The notes beneath the pieces are model-generated. The model saw nothing but the letters and a program-made list of their open reading frames with translations. It ran no database searches and was not told the origin of the DNA. A DNA stretch of 63,816 nucleotides from positions 1-63,816 of the forward strand of contig JASHPK010000023.1 in the NCBI GenBank assembly GCA_030038095.1. Reading direction: 5' to 3'. Positions 34,140 through 41,418 of this stretch are shown one piece after another (positions within the stretch are counted from its first letter, which is position 1; each line of letters starts with the position of its first letter). This DNA is from Thermoplasmata archaeon. Its GTDB lineage: Archaea > Thermoplasmatota > Thermoplasmata > Lutacidiplasmatales > UBA184. Both the position numbers and the translations under genes were made by a program.

Positions 34140-35119
34140 TCGACGGGGTTCCTCCCATCCCCGCCCGCGAGCTGCCCGTCGCCGTGCGGGCCCCCGGGAA
34201 GTGCATCGTGTTCGGCGAGCACGCCGTCGTGCACGGCGCTCCCGAGCTCGTCTTCGCGATCGATCTGCACACGCAGGTCATCGTTCGCGCCTCGAGCGAG
34301 CTCCGCCTCAACGCCGATCGCGAGGCGACCTCGCGGAATCCGTACTTCCGGTCCGCCCTCGAACTCTCGTGGAAGGACCGGCCCCCGATTGACGTCCGTG
34401 CGGTCTCTCGCATCCCGCGTTCGGCCGGTCTCGGCTCCTCCGCGGCCCTCGTCGCCTCGCTGGCCGCGGCCTTCGGCGCGGCGACCGGTGGGATCGACCG
34501 TCCCACGCTCGCGCAGCGCAGCTTCGAGATCGAGCGGGGGGCCCAAGGAGTCGGGAGCGCGGGCGACACCACGGCCGTGGTGGGAGGCGGGTTCCTCGCG
34601 GTGAACGGAGGCGCCGGCACGCCCCTATGGACCGTATCGGGTCCGGATCGGACCTGGGACGTGAGACGGGTGCCGGATCCCGGCTGGGTCTGGGTGGTGG
34701 CCCACAGCGGCATCCCGAGGTCGACCGGCGACGCGGTGCGGGCCGTGGCGCGTCGGCTCGAAGCTCCGGACGGCCCCGAGCTCCTTCACGAGTTCTCCCG
34801 CGTCGCGGCCGAAGGCATCCGGGCCGTGGGTGCCGGAGACCGACGGACCGTCGCCGAGCTCCTCGGGAGGAACCACGAGCTCCTCCGCGAGGTCGGGGTC
34901 TCCCACCCGCGTCTCGAGGAGCTCCTCAAGGCGGCAGCGCCCGCCGCCGAGGGCGCGAAGCTCACCGGGGCGGGCGCGGGCGGGTCGATCGTGGTCCTCC
35001 CCGTCCCGGGCAAGGAGACCGAGCTCGTCCGTCGCTTGGCCCGCGCCGGGGCGCTCCCGTTCGTGGTCCGGCCGGACCCGACCGGGGTCGAGCTCGTCGA
35101 GCCGGCCCATCCCGACTGA
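34136..35119 (+). CDS. mvk: Mevalonate kinase
   Basis: A 327-aa GHMP kinase. N-terminal RAPGKCIVFGEHAVVHGAPEL, the phosphate loop SRIPRSAGLGSSAALVASLA and C-terminal KLTGAGAGGSIVVL are the three GHMP motifs, with the mevalonate-kinase GEHAVVHG form. It phosphorylates mevalonate for isoprenoid lipids and feeds the prenyl synthase at 1068. Thermoplasmata are known for variant mevalonate routes (mevalonate-3-kinase); the motifs here favour the classic 5-kinase, but substrate position is inferred. Its ATG overlaps the trm56 stop. Confidence 0.87.
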   Translation: MIDGVPPIPARELPVAVRAPGKCIVFGEHAVVHGAPELVFAIDLHTQVIVRASSELRLNADREATSRNPYFRSALELSWKDRPPIDVRAVSRIPRSAGLGSSAALVASLAAAFGAATGGIDRPTLAQRSFEIERGAQGVGSAGDTTAVVGGGFLAVNGGAGTPLWTVSGPDRTWDVRRVPDPGWVWVVAHSGIPRSTGDAVRAVARRLEAPDGPELLHEFSRVAAEGIRAVGAGDRRTVAELLGRNHELLREVGVSHPRLEELLKAAAPAAEGAKLTGAGAGGSIVVLPVPGKETELVRRLARAGALPFVVRPDPTGVELVEPAHPD

Positions 35120-35128
35120 GCAGCGAGC

Positions 35129-36325
35129 CTACTTCTTCGCGACGATTCGTACCACGGCGTTCGGGCTCAGGGGGTGGTCCGCGGCGAGCGCACGGTGCGT
35201 CCGTCCGTCGATCGCCCGGATGAAGTGCTCGCCGAGGTCGGTGTGGACCCGGTAGGCGACCGTCCTCGCGGGGGTCCCCGCCGGCACGAGGAGCGCATCG
35301 GGGAGGACCCGGCCCCGCCCGTCCGTCCAATGGGTCTCGTCCTCGACGGGATAGACGACGATCAGGCCCAGCCGCTCGAAGACCATCGTCTCGAGGCTCT
35401 TCTGGACGCCGGTCGACCCCCAGCGGTCGACGATGAGGCGGATCTCCTCGAGCGCCCTCGTTTGACCGGCCGTGAGCCGAGCCGGGTCGCGGACCTGGAA
35501 TCTCGGGTCCCCCGGGCGGTAATCGATCAGCCCCGCGCGCGCCGCGCGGCGCAGGGTGAGCTCGGCGTCCGCCGCCGTCGGCACGGTCGGGATCGGCGCG
35601 ATCCGTTCCGCGAGCGCGTGGGCCTGCTCGGGCGTGGCCCGGTCGCACTTGTTCGCCGCGATCACCCGGGGCTTCGAGGCGCGGAGCATCTCTCGCGCAA
35701 GCGCGGCCCGGTCCTCCTCGGTCCACCGCGAAGGGTGGGCTCGGTCGATGGGCAACGTCCGCAGGGCCGAGGTGATCGCCCCCGAAGCGATCGAGAGACC
35801 GGTCAAGCGCTGGGCGAGGAAGTCCTCGATCTTGCCTCCCTCGAGGTCGACGCCCTTCGCGAAGCGGGCGAAGTCGCGCCCGAGGATCTCCGCGACCCAG
35901 GCGACGAGCTCCTCCTCGAGCCAGACGATCTCGGCGGAGGGGTCTTGGGTGCCCGGGGCCGCAATGCGCCCCTCGGAGTCGGTGGCTCCGCTCAGATCGA
36001 CGACCTGGACGAACCCGTCGGCGGCCCTGAGGTCATCGAGGAACTTGTGTCCGAGCCCCTTCCCGACCGCCGCACCAGGGACGAGCCCGGGCACGTCCAC
36101 GAGCCCGACCGGGATCCAGCGGATCCCGTCCACGCACTTCGCGTTGCCCGGAGTGCAGGGCGTGCCCTTCTCGACGTGGGGGCAGGGGGCGCGCACGGCG
36201 GCGACCCCCCGGTTCGGAACGATCGTCGTGAACGGGTAGGGGGCCATCGGCACGTCGAGCAGCGTGAGCGCGTTGAAGAACGTCGACTTTCCGACGTTCG
36301 GCTTGCCAACGATCCCGATCTCCAT
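35129..36325 (-). CDS. ychF: YchF/OLA1-like GTPase/ATPase
   Basis: A 398-aa Obg-family NTPase. G1 is GIVGKPNVGKSTFFNALTLL at the very N-terminus, followed by VPNRGVAAVRAPCPHV, DVPGLVPGAAVGKGLGHKFLDDLRAADGFVQVVDLSGATD and ANKCDRA (G4). The C-terminal TGS domain (~330-396) ends the protein. Archaeal members contain the Cys-rich insert seen here (HVEKGTPCTPGNAKC). Members act on ribosome or stress functions. It is convergent with mevalonate kinase. Confidence 0.93.
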   Translation of the reverse strand: MEIGIVGKPNVGKSTFFNALTLLDVPMAPYPFTTIVPNRGVAAVRAPCPHVEKGTPCTPGNAKCVDGIRWIPVGLVDVPGLVPGAAVGKGLGHKFLDDLRAADGFVQVVDLSGATDSEGRIAAPGTQDPSAEIVWLEEELVAWVAEILGRDFARFAKGVDLEGGKIEDFLAQRLTGLSIASGAITSALRTLPIDRAHPSRWTEEDRAALAREMLRASKPRVIAANKCDRATPEQAHALAERIAPIPTVPTAADAELTLRRAARAGLIDYRPGDPRFQVRDPARLTAGQTRALEEIRLIVDRWGSTGVQKSLETMVFERLGLIVVYPVEDETHWTDGRGRVLPDALLVPAGTPARTVAYRVHTDLGEHFIRAIDGRTHRALAADHPLSPNAVVRIVAKK

Positions 36326-36343
36326 CCTGATTCCGGGACTTGC

Positions 36344-36919
36344 CTAGATCGAGTAGTCGGGAGCGGTCTCCGAAACCCCGAGCGCGTGGTTCGCGGCCAG
36401 CGCGAGCGCGAAGAGTAGGTCGCTGAGACGGTTCGCCCACTCGAGGAGCTCCGGCCGCAGGGGTTCCGCCCGGTGGAGGGCCCAGAGCTCGCGCTCGGCG
36501 CGACGCGCCACGGTGCGCGCCACGTGCAACTGCGCCGCGGCGACCGAACCCGCCGGCAGGACGAACGACCGCAGCGGTGGGTGTTCAGCGTCGTACCGGT
36601 CGATCTCGCTCTCGAGGCGGGCGACGTGCCGAGCTTCGATCCGGTGGGCCGGCGGCTTCGCCCCGGCCGCGGTCGCGAGCTCGGCCTGAGCGATGAAGAG
36701 CTCGTGCTCGATTCGCGTGAGCACTCCGTAGAGTCCGTCGAGTTCCCTCGGGAGCGAGGCCACGATCAGCCCGAGGTGGGCCCCGAGCTCATCGTACGTG
36801 CCGTAGGCTCGGATCCGCAGGGAGTCCTTGTCTACCCGCGTGCCACCGGCGAGACCGGTCGTGCCGCGGTCGCCGGTGCGGGTATAGAGACGCGGGATGC
36901 TCTCGCCTCCGGTCGCCAC
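36344..36919 (-). CDS. Cob(I)alamin adenosyltransferase, PduO type
   Basis: A 191-aa ATP:corrinoid adenosyltransferase that makes adenosylcobalamin. The N-terminal YTRTGDRGTTGLAGGTRVDK binds ATP. RAYGTYDELGAHLGL, FVLPAGSVAAAQLHVARTVARRAERE and ANRLSDLLFALALAAN are the other family motifs. The GTG at 36919 begins two residues before the conserved part; TTG 36961 would add 14 residues. No B12-dependent enzyme is in the window. It is 18 nt from YchF on the same strand. Confidence 0.92.
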   Translation of the reverse strand: MATGGESIPRLYTRTGDRGTTGLAGGTRVDKDSLRIRAYGTYDELGAHLGLIVASLPRELDGLYGVLTRIEHELFIAQAELATAAGAKPPAHRIEARHVARLESEIDRYDAEHPPLRSFVLPAGSVAAAQLHVARTVARRAERELWALHRAEPLRPELLEWANRLSDLLFALALAANHALGVSETAPDYSI

Positions 36920-37050
36920 GGTAACTGGTCCAAGGGAGAGCTCAGACCGTGGACGGGGCAATATGAGATGTGCAGCACCTCATTATGCTTCGCGTCTTGT
37001 CGGCACAGTCGGCAAATGAACCCGCTCCGCTCGCTCCAGGCGATCGCCAT
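36832..37050 (-). CDS. Possible small zinc-finger protein
   Basis: A 72-aa frame starting MESMAIAWSERSGFICRLC that carries a plausible metal site: Cys-x2-Cys (CRLC), then after 14 residues Cys-x2-His (CPVH). The stretch coding this part (36950-37050) is clearly less GC-rich than its surroundings. The last ~30 residues overlap the start of the adenosyltransferase and are low in pattern. The zinc-site spacing is the main support; it could be a chance frame. No family recognised. Confidence 0.35.
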   Translation of the reverse strand: MAIAWSERSGFICRLCRQDAKHNEVLHISYCPVHGLSSPLDQLPWRPEARASRVSIPAPATAARPVSPVARG

Positions 37051-37086
37051 CGATTCCATGTTGCAGCCCAACCCCACACCGGGGAC

Positions 37087-37485
37087 CTAGCGTCCGAGGA
37101 GTCCCCGACCCTCCCGGTCCGCTCGCTTGCGACCCGAGCGTCGATCGGCGGCCGATCGCGCACGTTCGTGCAGCGACGGCAGTCGCTCGGCGTGGGTCCG
37201 AACCAGCTCCCCGAGCCCGAGGGCCACGGCGAGCGCGAGCGCGCTCTCCAGATCCCGGGCGTATCCGTCCTCGACGATCTCCTCGAGCTCGTTCCGTAGG
37301 GTCACGGGGAGCTCGACGCGCGCGGCGCCGGATTCGGCCGCGAGCCGCACGAGCGACCGGACCGCCTCCGAGCGGTTCGGCAGTTCGTGGTCGGAGCGAT
37401 ACCGTTCGAGGAGCGCTTCCTCCTCGGCGCTGAGACGCACGCCGAGGAAGTGAGTCGCGGGAGCCGGAGCTCGAGCGGTCCGCAC
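37087..37485 (-). CDS. Ribbon-helix-helix-like transcription regulator
   Basis: A 132-aa protein. Residues ~10-50 fit a ribbon-helix-helix DNA-binding unit: a strand THFLGVRLSAEEEALLERY, then NRSEAVRSLVRLAAES. A second similar stretch (ARVELPVTLRNELEEIVEDG) follows, then a helix and a basic Arg/Lys tail. The GTG start is 25 nt from the TATA box at 37507-37514, so it is leaderless; upstream codons in frame are not protein-like. An inverted repeat flanks the TATA box, suggesting self-repression. Confidence 0.72.
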   Translation of the reverse strand: MRTARAPAPATHFLGVRLSAEEEALLERYRSDHELPNRSEAVRSLVRLAAESGAARVELPVTLRNELEEIVEDGYARDLESALALAVALGLGELVRTHAERLPSLHERARSAADRRSGRKRADREGRGLLGR

Positions 37486-37493
37486 GCGTTCAA

Positions 37494-37522
37494 CACAATT
37501 TAACGAGTATATCTTTATTGTG
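37494..37522 (-). promoter_or_regulatory. Promoter with flanking inverted repeat (probable operator)
   Basis: CACAAT (37494-37499) and ATTGTG (37517-37522) form an inverted repeat with a 17-nt spacer that contains the TATA box GTATATCT (37507-37514). Binding here would block TBP. The gene served is the ribbon-helix-helix regulator starting 25 nt away. Two TTTAAC copies (37499-37504 and 37532-37537) also lie in this AT-rich stretch. Confidence 0.5.
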
Positions 37523-37678
37523 ATGCCTCCGTTTAACAACCGGGGATGTGGAGCACCCACCGATCCCCCGAGGTCCGGCCGCGGTGGGTTTGGTCCCGAA
37601 CGCGGGCGGGAGACTCTAGAGACGCTTGGTCCCCGAGCGTGGCACCATACAACGCCCGTTCAACCGACGCAGAATTGA

Positions 37679-37702
37679 GCCCCCGGAGTCGACTCCGGGG
37701 GC
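37679..37702. terminator. 24-bp perfect palindrome after the pilin/PstS gene
   Basis: An exact palindrome centred on GTC/GAC (half-site GCCCCCGGAGTC). It lies 37 nt past the stop of the minus-strand pilin/PstS gene and can form a 10-12 bp hairpin in its mRNA. A transcript-end or stability element is the simplest reading; a protein-binding site is also possible. No T-run follows. Confidence 0.45.
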
Positions 37703-37738
37703 GGGAAGGAGTTCTCTCCGGTTCAGCGGCCGATCGTC

Positions 37739-39229
37739 CTAGATCGAATAGACGCTGACCTCGTGGGCCTCCGACGCCAGGGCGATGTTGTTCGCCGGGT
37801 CCAGGACGAACGTGATGAACTCCTGGGCCACTCCCGTGTAGGGCTGGAGCGAGACGAACTCGAACGGGCGCGCCCCCGAGTAGCTCTGGTCGATGGTCAG
37901 GGTCGTGGTCAACCCGGGCGTGCCGAAGCCGCCGTTGACGACGCCCCCGGCGATCGAACCCGTGGATCCGAGCGACGGCTGGACCGCGTCCTGGGTCGCA
38001 CCGGTGACTTGACCCGGCTCCGCGACGGCAATCCCGCACGCCGCCGTGGCGACACCCTGGCAGGTGACGCCCGAGGACGAGGCACGGGCGAGCCCATCCG
38101 AAGCATAGCCGATCGCGTCCGGAGTGCTGGCCACCGTACTGATGGCGCCGGGGTCTCCCACCGCCGTCTTGTCCGCGACCAACCCACAGTCCGAGATCAG
38201 GTTGTTGGTACCGCATCCGCTGAAGCCCAGGCCGGTAAACGACGAGGCGAACGCGTTCGAGCTGGTCGCTCCCAGGAGGCGCGACTCGAAGGTCTGGGTA
38301 GAGCCCGCGGCATCGGATCGCGCCACGGTCTCGATCGTCGCGCTATCTTCGCCTGCAGCAGCTCCGGCACCGGAACCGCCCGCACAGACCGACCAGCCGC
38401 ACGGGGTCGCAGTGGTGCCCGGAGTCGTCGCGCAGATGTCGTTCGTGTATCCGGCGGCCGTACAGGCGGTGGTGAACGCAGCGGTGACACCGGCGGACTC
38501 CACCTGTTCGGTGGTCCCGGCGAGTGCCGCCCCGTCAACCGCGGCGGGGATCTCATCCCACACGAGCGCGGAAGAGATCTTACCGGCGGTGACGAAGGTC
38601 GCGGTGGTGTAGGGCACCGCGGTAAGCGCCACGGTATCGATCGAGGGAGCCTGCAGCGACGCGGTGCTTCCCGACGCGACCGTGGACCCGTCGTAGATCG
38701 CGGCGAGAGTGTCGTAACTGACGCTGACCAGACCGTGGACGTTCGCGACCGGCACGATCACGTCGACCGCGTCGTACGCGATCGTGGTGATCTGAATGGT
38801 GCTCAGGCCCGACGATGGACAGCCGTCGCTCGCTACGAGGCCGGCGGGCGTCTCTGGCGTCGAGGCCGCGCCGATGTTAATGCTGCCCGAACAGACCGCG
38901 AGCATCCCGGCGCCCGTTCCGCCCTCGTTGTTGCTGATGATGACGTCCGAGTTGTTCTGCTGGAACTGCGTCACGGCCAGCTCGGAAAACGGATACACGG
39001 ACGTGCTTCCGCCGATGGTCAGTGTGGGCCGGGCGCCCGGCTGGCCGATCCCGCCTGTGAGATTGCCCTGCCACACGACCAGCCAGAGGTACAGCGCGGC
39101 GGCCGCGGCGACCGCGATGAGGATCAGGATGAGGGTCGCCACGACGGGCGACACTCCCTTCTTCTCCCCGCGGAGCCGCCGCAGGTACCTGCGGCGTCGT
39201 TCGATTCGTCTCGCTTTGTCTTCGCTCAT
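37739..39229 (-). CDS. Type-IV-pilin-anchored phosphate-binding (PstS-like) protein
   Basis: A 496-aa fusion. Residues 1-52 are an archaeal class III signal/pilin N-terminus: a basic start, then KKGVSPVVATLILILIAVAAAAALYLWL, with the expected cleavage before the hydrophobic helix. Residues ~70-490 look like a PstS-type periplasmic-binding protein: TIGGSTSVYPFSELAVTQFQ, NNEGGTGAGML, GSINIGAASTPETP, RSDAAGSTQTFES (the phosphate SGT-like loop) and GYASDGL. Several Cys pairs suggest disulfides. It probably sits outside the membrane in a pilus-like or bindosome-type assembly. No pstCAB genes are nearby. Confidence 0.82.
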   Translation of the reverse strand: MSEDKARRIERRRRYLRRLRGEKKGVSPVVATLILILIAVAAAAALYLWLVVWQGNLTGGIGQPGARPTLTIGGSTSVYPFSELAVTQFQQNNSDVIISNNEGGTGAGMLAVCSGSINIGAASTPETPAGLVASDGCPSSGLSTIQITTIAYDAVDVIVPVANVHGLVSVSYDTLAAIYDGSTVASGSTASLQAPSIDTVALTAVPYTTATFVTAGKISSALVWDEIPAAVDGAALAGTTEQVESAGVTAAFTTACTAAGYTNDICATTPGTTATPCGWSVCAGGSGAGAAAGEDSATIETVARSDAAGSTQTFESRLLGATSSNAFASSFTGLGFSGCGTNNLISDCGLVADKTAVGDPGAISTVASTPDAIGYASDGLARASSSGVTCQGVATAACGIAVAEPGQVTGATQDAVQPSLGSTGSIAGGVVNGGFGTPGLTTTLTIDQSYSGARPFEFVSLQPYTGVAQEFITFVLDPANNIALASEAHEVSVYSI

Positions 39230-39690
39230 CTCTTTTTTCTTTCCCCCTTGGTTGGTTTCTTCCCCGTCCGCCCTCGTGGGGGCGGTGTGGGATTCGAGAA
39301 AGCGAGGAAGGGGGTGAAGTTCGTTCCGGACGAAGAATAGCGAGACCTATTGCCCCCCTCGATCCACTTCGGAGGCCAAAGCTAGCTATGATAGTCGGTG
39401 CAAATCTCGCCGGGGCCGGACGAGATCGCCAAACGCACGACCGCGCATGCGAACCGGGCCTCGGGGCAAGGGCGCAATTCGGGAACTCGCCTAGCAAAAA
39501 CCGTGTCGATTTGCGCGCTGAAGGGGGGCCTCTCGGGTCTGGTCCCTCAACCTCTTTCGGTCACCGACGCCGGGGGGAGGTTGTGCGGCTCCATCTGCTC
39601 CAGCCCGCCCTGGGCGCCGCCCAGTCCCCCTCGGCCGGCGTCCGTACCGCGGGGCCGGTTCCAAAGGGGTTGCTCTTGGCTCTCCAGTTG
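39230..39690. other. Non-coding stretch upstream of pilin/PstS gene
   Basis: About 460 bp with no convincing gene. The first ~30 nt before the ATG are A-rich on the minus strand (GAAAGAAAAAAGAGATG), a likely leader or ribosome-binding region. TTCGT/ACGAA at 39321-39335 forms a 5-bp hairpin. Frames further on are interrupted and unlike neighbouring proteins. Confidence 0.4.
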
Positions 39691-39696
39691 GCCTGA

Positions 39697-39912
39697 AGGG
39701 CTGCGGACGCGCGAGACGTGGCGCTCTCCGGTAGCGCGGGCACAGCCAAAGCGTTCATCGCCCCGAGCCTGGTCGATGAAGTGCGCTGGCACCTCTTACC
39801 CGTCTCGCTCGGTGCAGGGGTCCGATAGTTCGATGACCCGGCCCTCCTTCGCATCCGGCTTGACCAGTTTGACCTGACCGAAGACTCGGGGGTCACACAG
39901 CTGAAGCACCTC
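39697..39912 (+). pseudogene. Decayed DHFR/RibD-C family gene (C-terminal remnant)
   Basis: Reading + from 39700 gives RAADARDVALSGSAGTAKAF, then SLVDEVRWHLLPVSLGAG, then a TAG stop (39826-39828), then FDDPALLRIRLDQFDLTED and SGVTQLKHL. This follows the end of dihydrofolate-reductase-like/RibD C-terminal proteins (GGA-x-LVDEL-x-LHLxPVLLGxGxRLFD...GVTHL). A TGA interrupts the frame just before (39694-39696) and no intact N-terminal half is visible. With two in-frame stops it is a broken gene. Confidence 0.55.
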
Positions 39913-40169
39913 GCCGCAGCCACCCGTCGTTCTGCGGACCGAATCTGCGATGTCCGAGTCCTCCTAGCCGGTCCGACAACGCAAACCATCGAAAACCCGA
40001 GAGCGCTCCTCTGTGGCAGGGTGCCGCGAGCGCGGGACAGGGTCCGGAGCGGCCGAACCCTCTCGGGTTTAACGGAGGGGACCCCGCGTCGACCCCGGTC
40101 ACGCGACCGCATCGAACCGATCCGCGGTTCGGCCGGCCGCGTACGACACATAAGGGGTCCCTGGGCGAT
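39913..40169. other. Non-coding stretch before the winged-helix regulator
   Basis: About 250 bp with no gene I can support on either strand; possible debris following the broken DHFR-like gene. It abuts the stop of the minus-strand regulator. Confidence 0.3.
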
Positions 40170-41282
40170 TCAGCTGACCCGTCCGCTGCCCCGCGGCATC
40201 GCCGGCACCCGTGCGAGCCCGGCGGAAGCCGGTACGGGCCGGAGCGGATCCATCCCCGAGAGGCCGTACAACTGCGGTCTCACCGCGGACGGGACCGAGA
40301 ACGCGGCCAGCCCTCGCTCGATCGAGGTGAGGAGCACCTGCCCGACCCCGAGGTGGTCATCGAACGCGGACCGCAGGGCGAAGCTGCGCGTGGGGAAATT
40401 CAGAATCGATCGGGCTACTTCGGGCATCGCGCCGAGGCGCGCGAACTCCCCTTCCGCGAGGTGGGCGGTCCCGGCCGGGAGCAGGAACTGGAGGGACTCG
40501 AGCGGCGGGGCGGCGCCGAGATCGGGGGTGATCCGCTGGAGCGGAAACATCTCCTGGACCGGTATCCGATCGGGGAACATCGCGCCCAGATGCTCGAGGA
40601 ACCGCTCCCGATCGACGCCGGGCCGCAGGATCGCTCCCAGCCACGCGACGGTGCCCCGGGCACGGGAAAAATCCAGGGAGGGGAGGAAGAAAACCTGGTT
40701 CCGCTCGATCCACGAGGTGAGCCGGCGGTGCCCGGACCGCGAGCTCTCCCCCAATCGCGAGGCGAGCGCGACCCCGGGACCGGTCGGGTTCTCCCTCAGT
40801 CGGCGGTAGTGGCGCAGGTCGGCCTCTCGGAGCGGTCGCTCGGGGACCGGCAAGGGTACCGGAGTGGGCGGGATGACGCGCCGGGCGTACTTCAGCCGCG
40901 CCAGCCGGGACTGGTCGCGGTCGAGCCCCCGACGCTCCGGATAGATGCTGATGACCGCGTAGACGACCCCGAACCGGAACCCGAGGGTAGGTCCCTCGAG
41001 GACGGCGATCTCCTCCTCAAATTCGGCGCAGTGCGCGCGGTCCTCGAGCTCGATCACTTGGAACTGGGCGACGAGCCCGAACAGAGACGGGTTCGCGACC
41101 GGGACAACCTCGCGGCAGAACCCGCCGCGGCGCCACTCGGTCAATCGCCGCCGGACGGTAGCGGTCGAGCCCCCGATCCGGCGAGCCAGCTCCGCCGGCG
41201 AGAGGCGCGGATCGATGCCGACCGGGGACCATTCTCCCGTGCGGAGCATGGCCCTCAGGATCGCGGCATCCAAGCGATCCAT
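40170..41282 (-). CDS. Archaeal Lrp-like helix-turn-helix regulator, long form
   Basis: A 370-aa protein whose N-terminus fits an AsnC/Lrp winged helix: MDRLDAAILRAMLRTG, then SPAELARRIGGSTATVRRRLTEWRRGGF. The remaining ~300 residues, probably two ligand-sensing-like repeats (VAQFQVIELEDRAHCAEFEE and TVAWLGAILRPGVDRERFLE), are not a known RAM pair but show the same strand-helix order. Such proteins are common in Thermoplasmata and Halobacteria. TTAATC at 41307-41314 is ~28 nt before the ATG, so it is likely leaderless. Target genes unknown. Confidence 0.72.
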   Translation of the reverse strand: MDRLDAAILRAMLRTGEWSPVGIDPRLSPAELARRIGGSTATVRRRLTEWRRGGFCREVVPVANPSLFGLVAQFQVIELEDRAHCAEFEEEIAVLEGPTLGFRFGVVYAVISIYPERRGLDRDQSRLARLKYARRVIPPTPVPLPVPERPLREADLRHYRRLRENPTGPGVALASRLGESSRSGHRRLTSWIERNQVFFLPSLDFSRARGTVAWLGAILRPGVDRERFLEHLGAMFPDRIPVQEMFPLQRITPDLGAAPPLESLQFLLPAGTAHLAEGEFARLGAMPEVARSILNFPTRSFALRSAFDDHLGVGQVLLTSIERGLAAFSVPSAVRPQLYGLSGMDPLRPVPASAGLARVPAMPRGSGRVS

Positions 41283-41418
41283 GGCGCAGCCCGATGGGGT
41301 CCGCTTTGATTAAGGTTTGGCGAACCGCCCCCGGTCCTCACCGGGTACGGACTCGCCCCCGCGGACCGCGGCCCCCCGGCGCCGACAGTCCGGTCCGGGG
41401 GCCGCTCCGCGGATACGG

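Noticed and set aside
37739-39229. Reading the pilin/PstS gene as an ordinary lipoprotein PstS
   Set aside because: There is no lipobox Cys after the helix; the KKGVSPVVATLI pattern is that of archaeal pilins.
39230-40169. An insertion sequence remnant
   Set aside because: No terminal repeats, target duplication or transposase motif; the only match is the DHFR-like strip.
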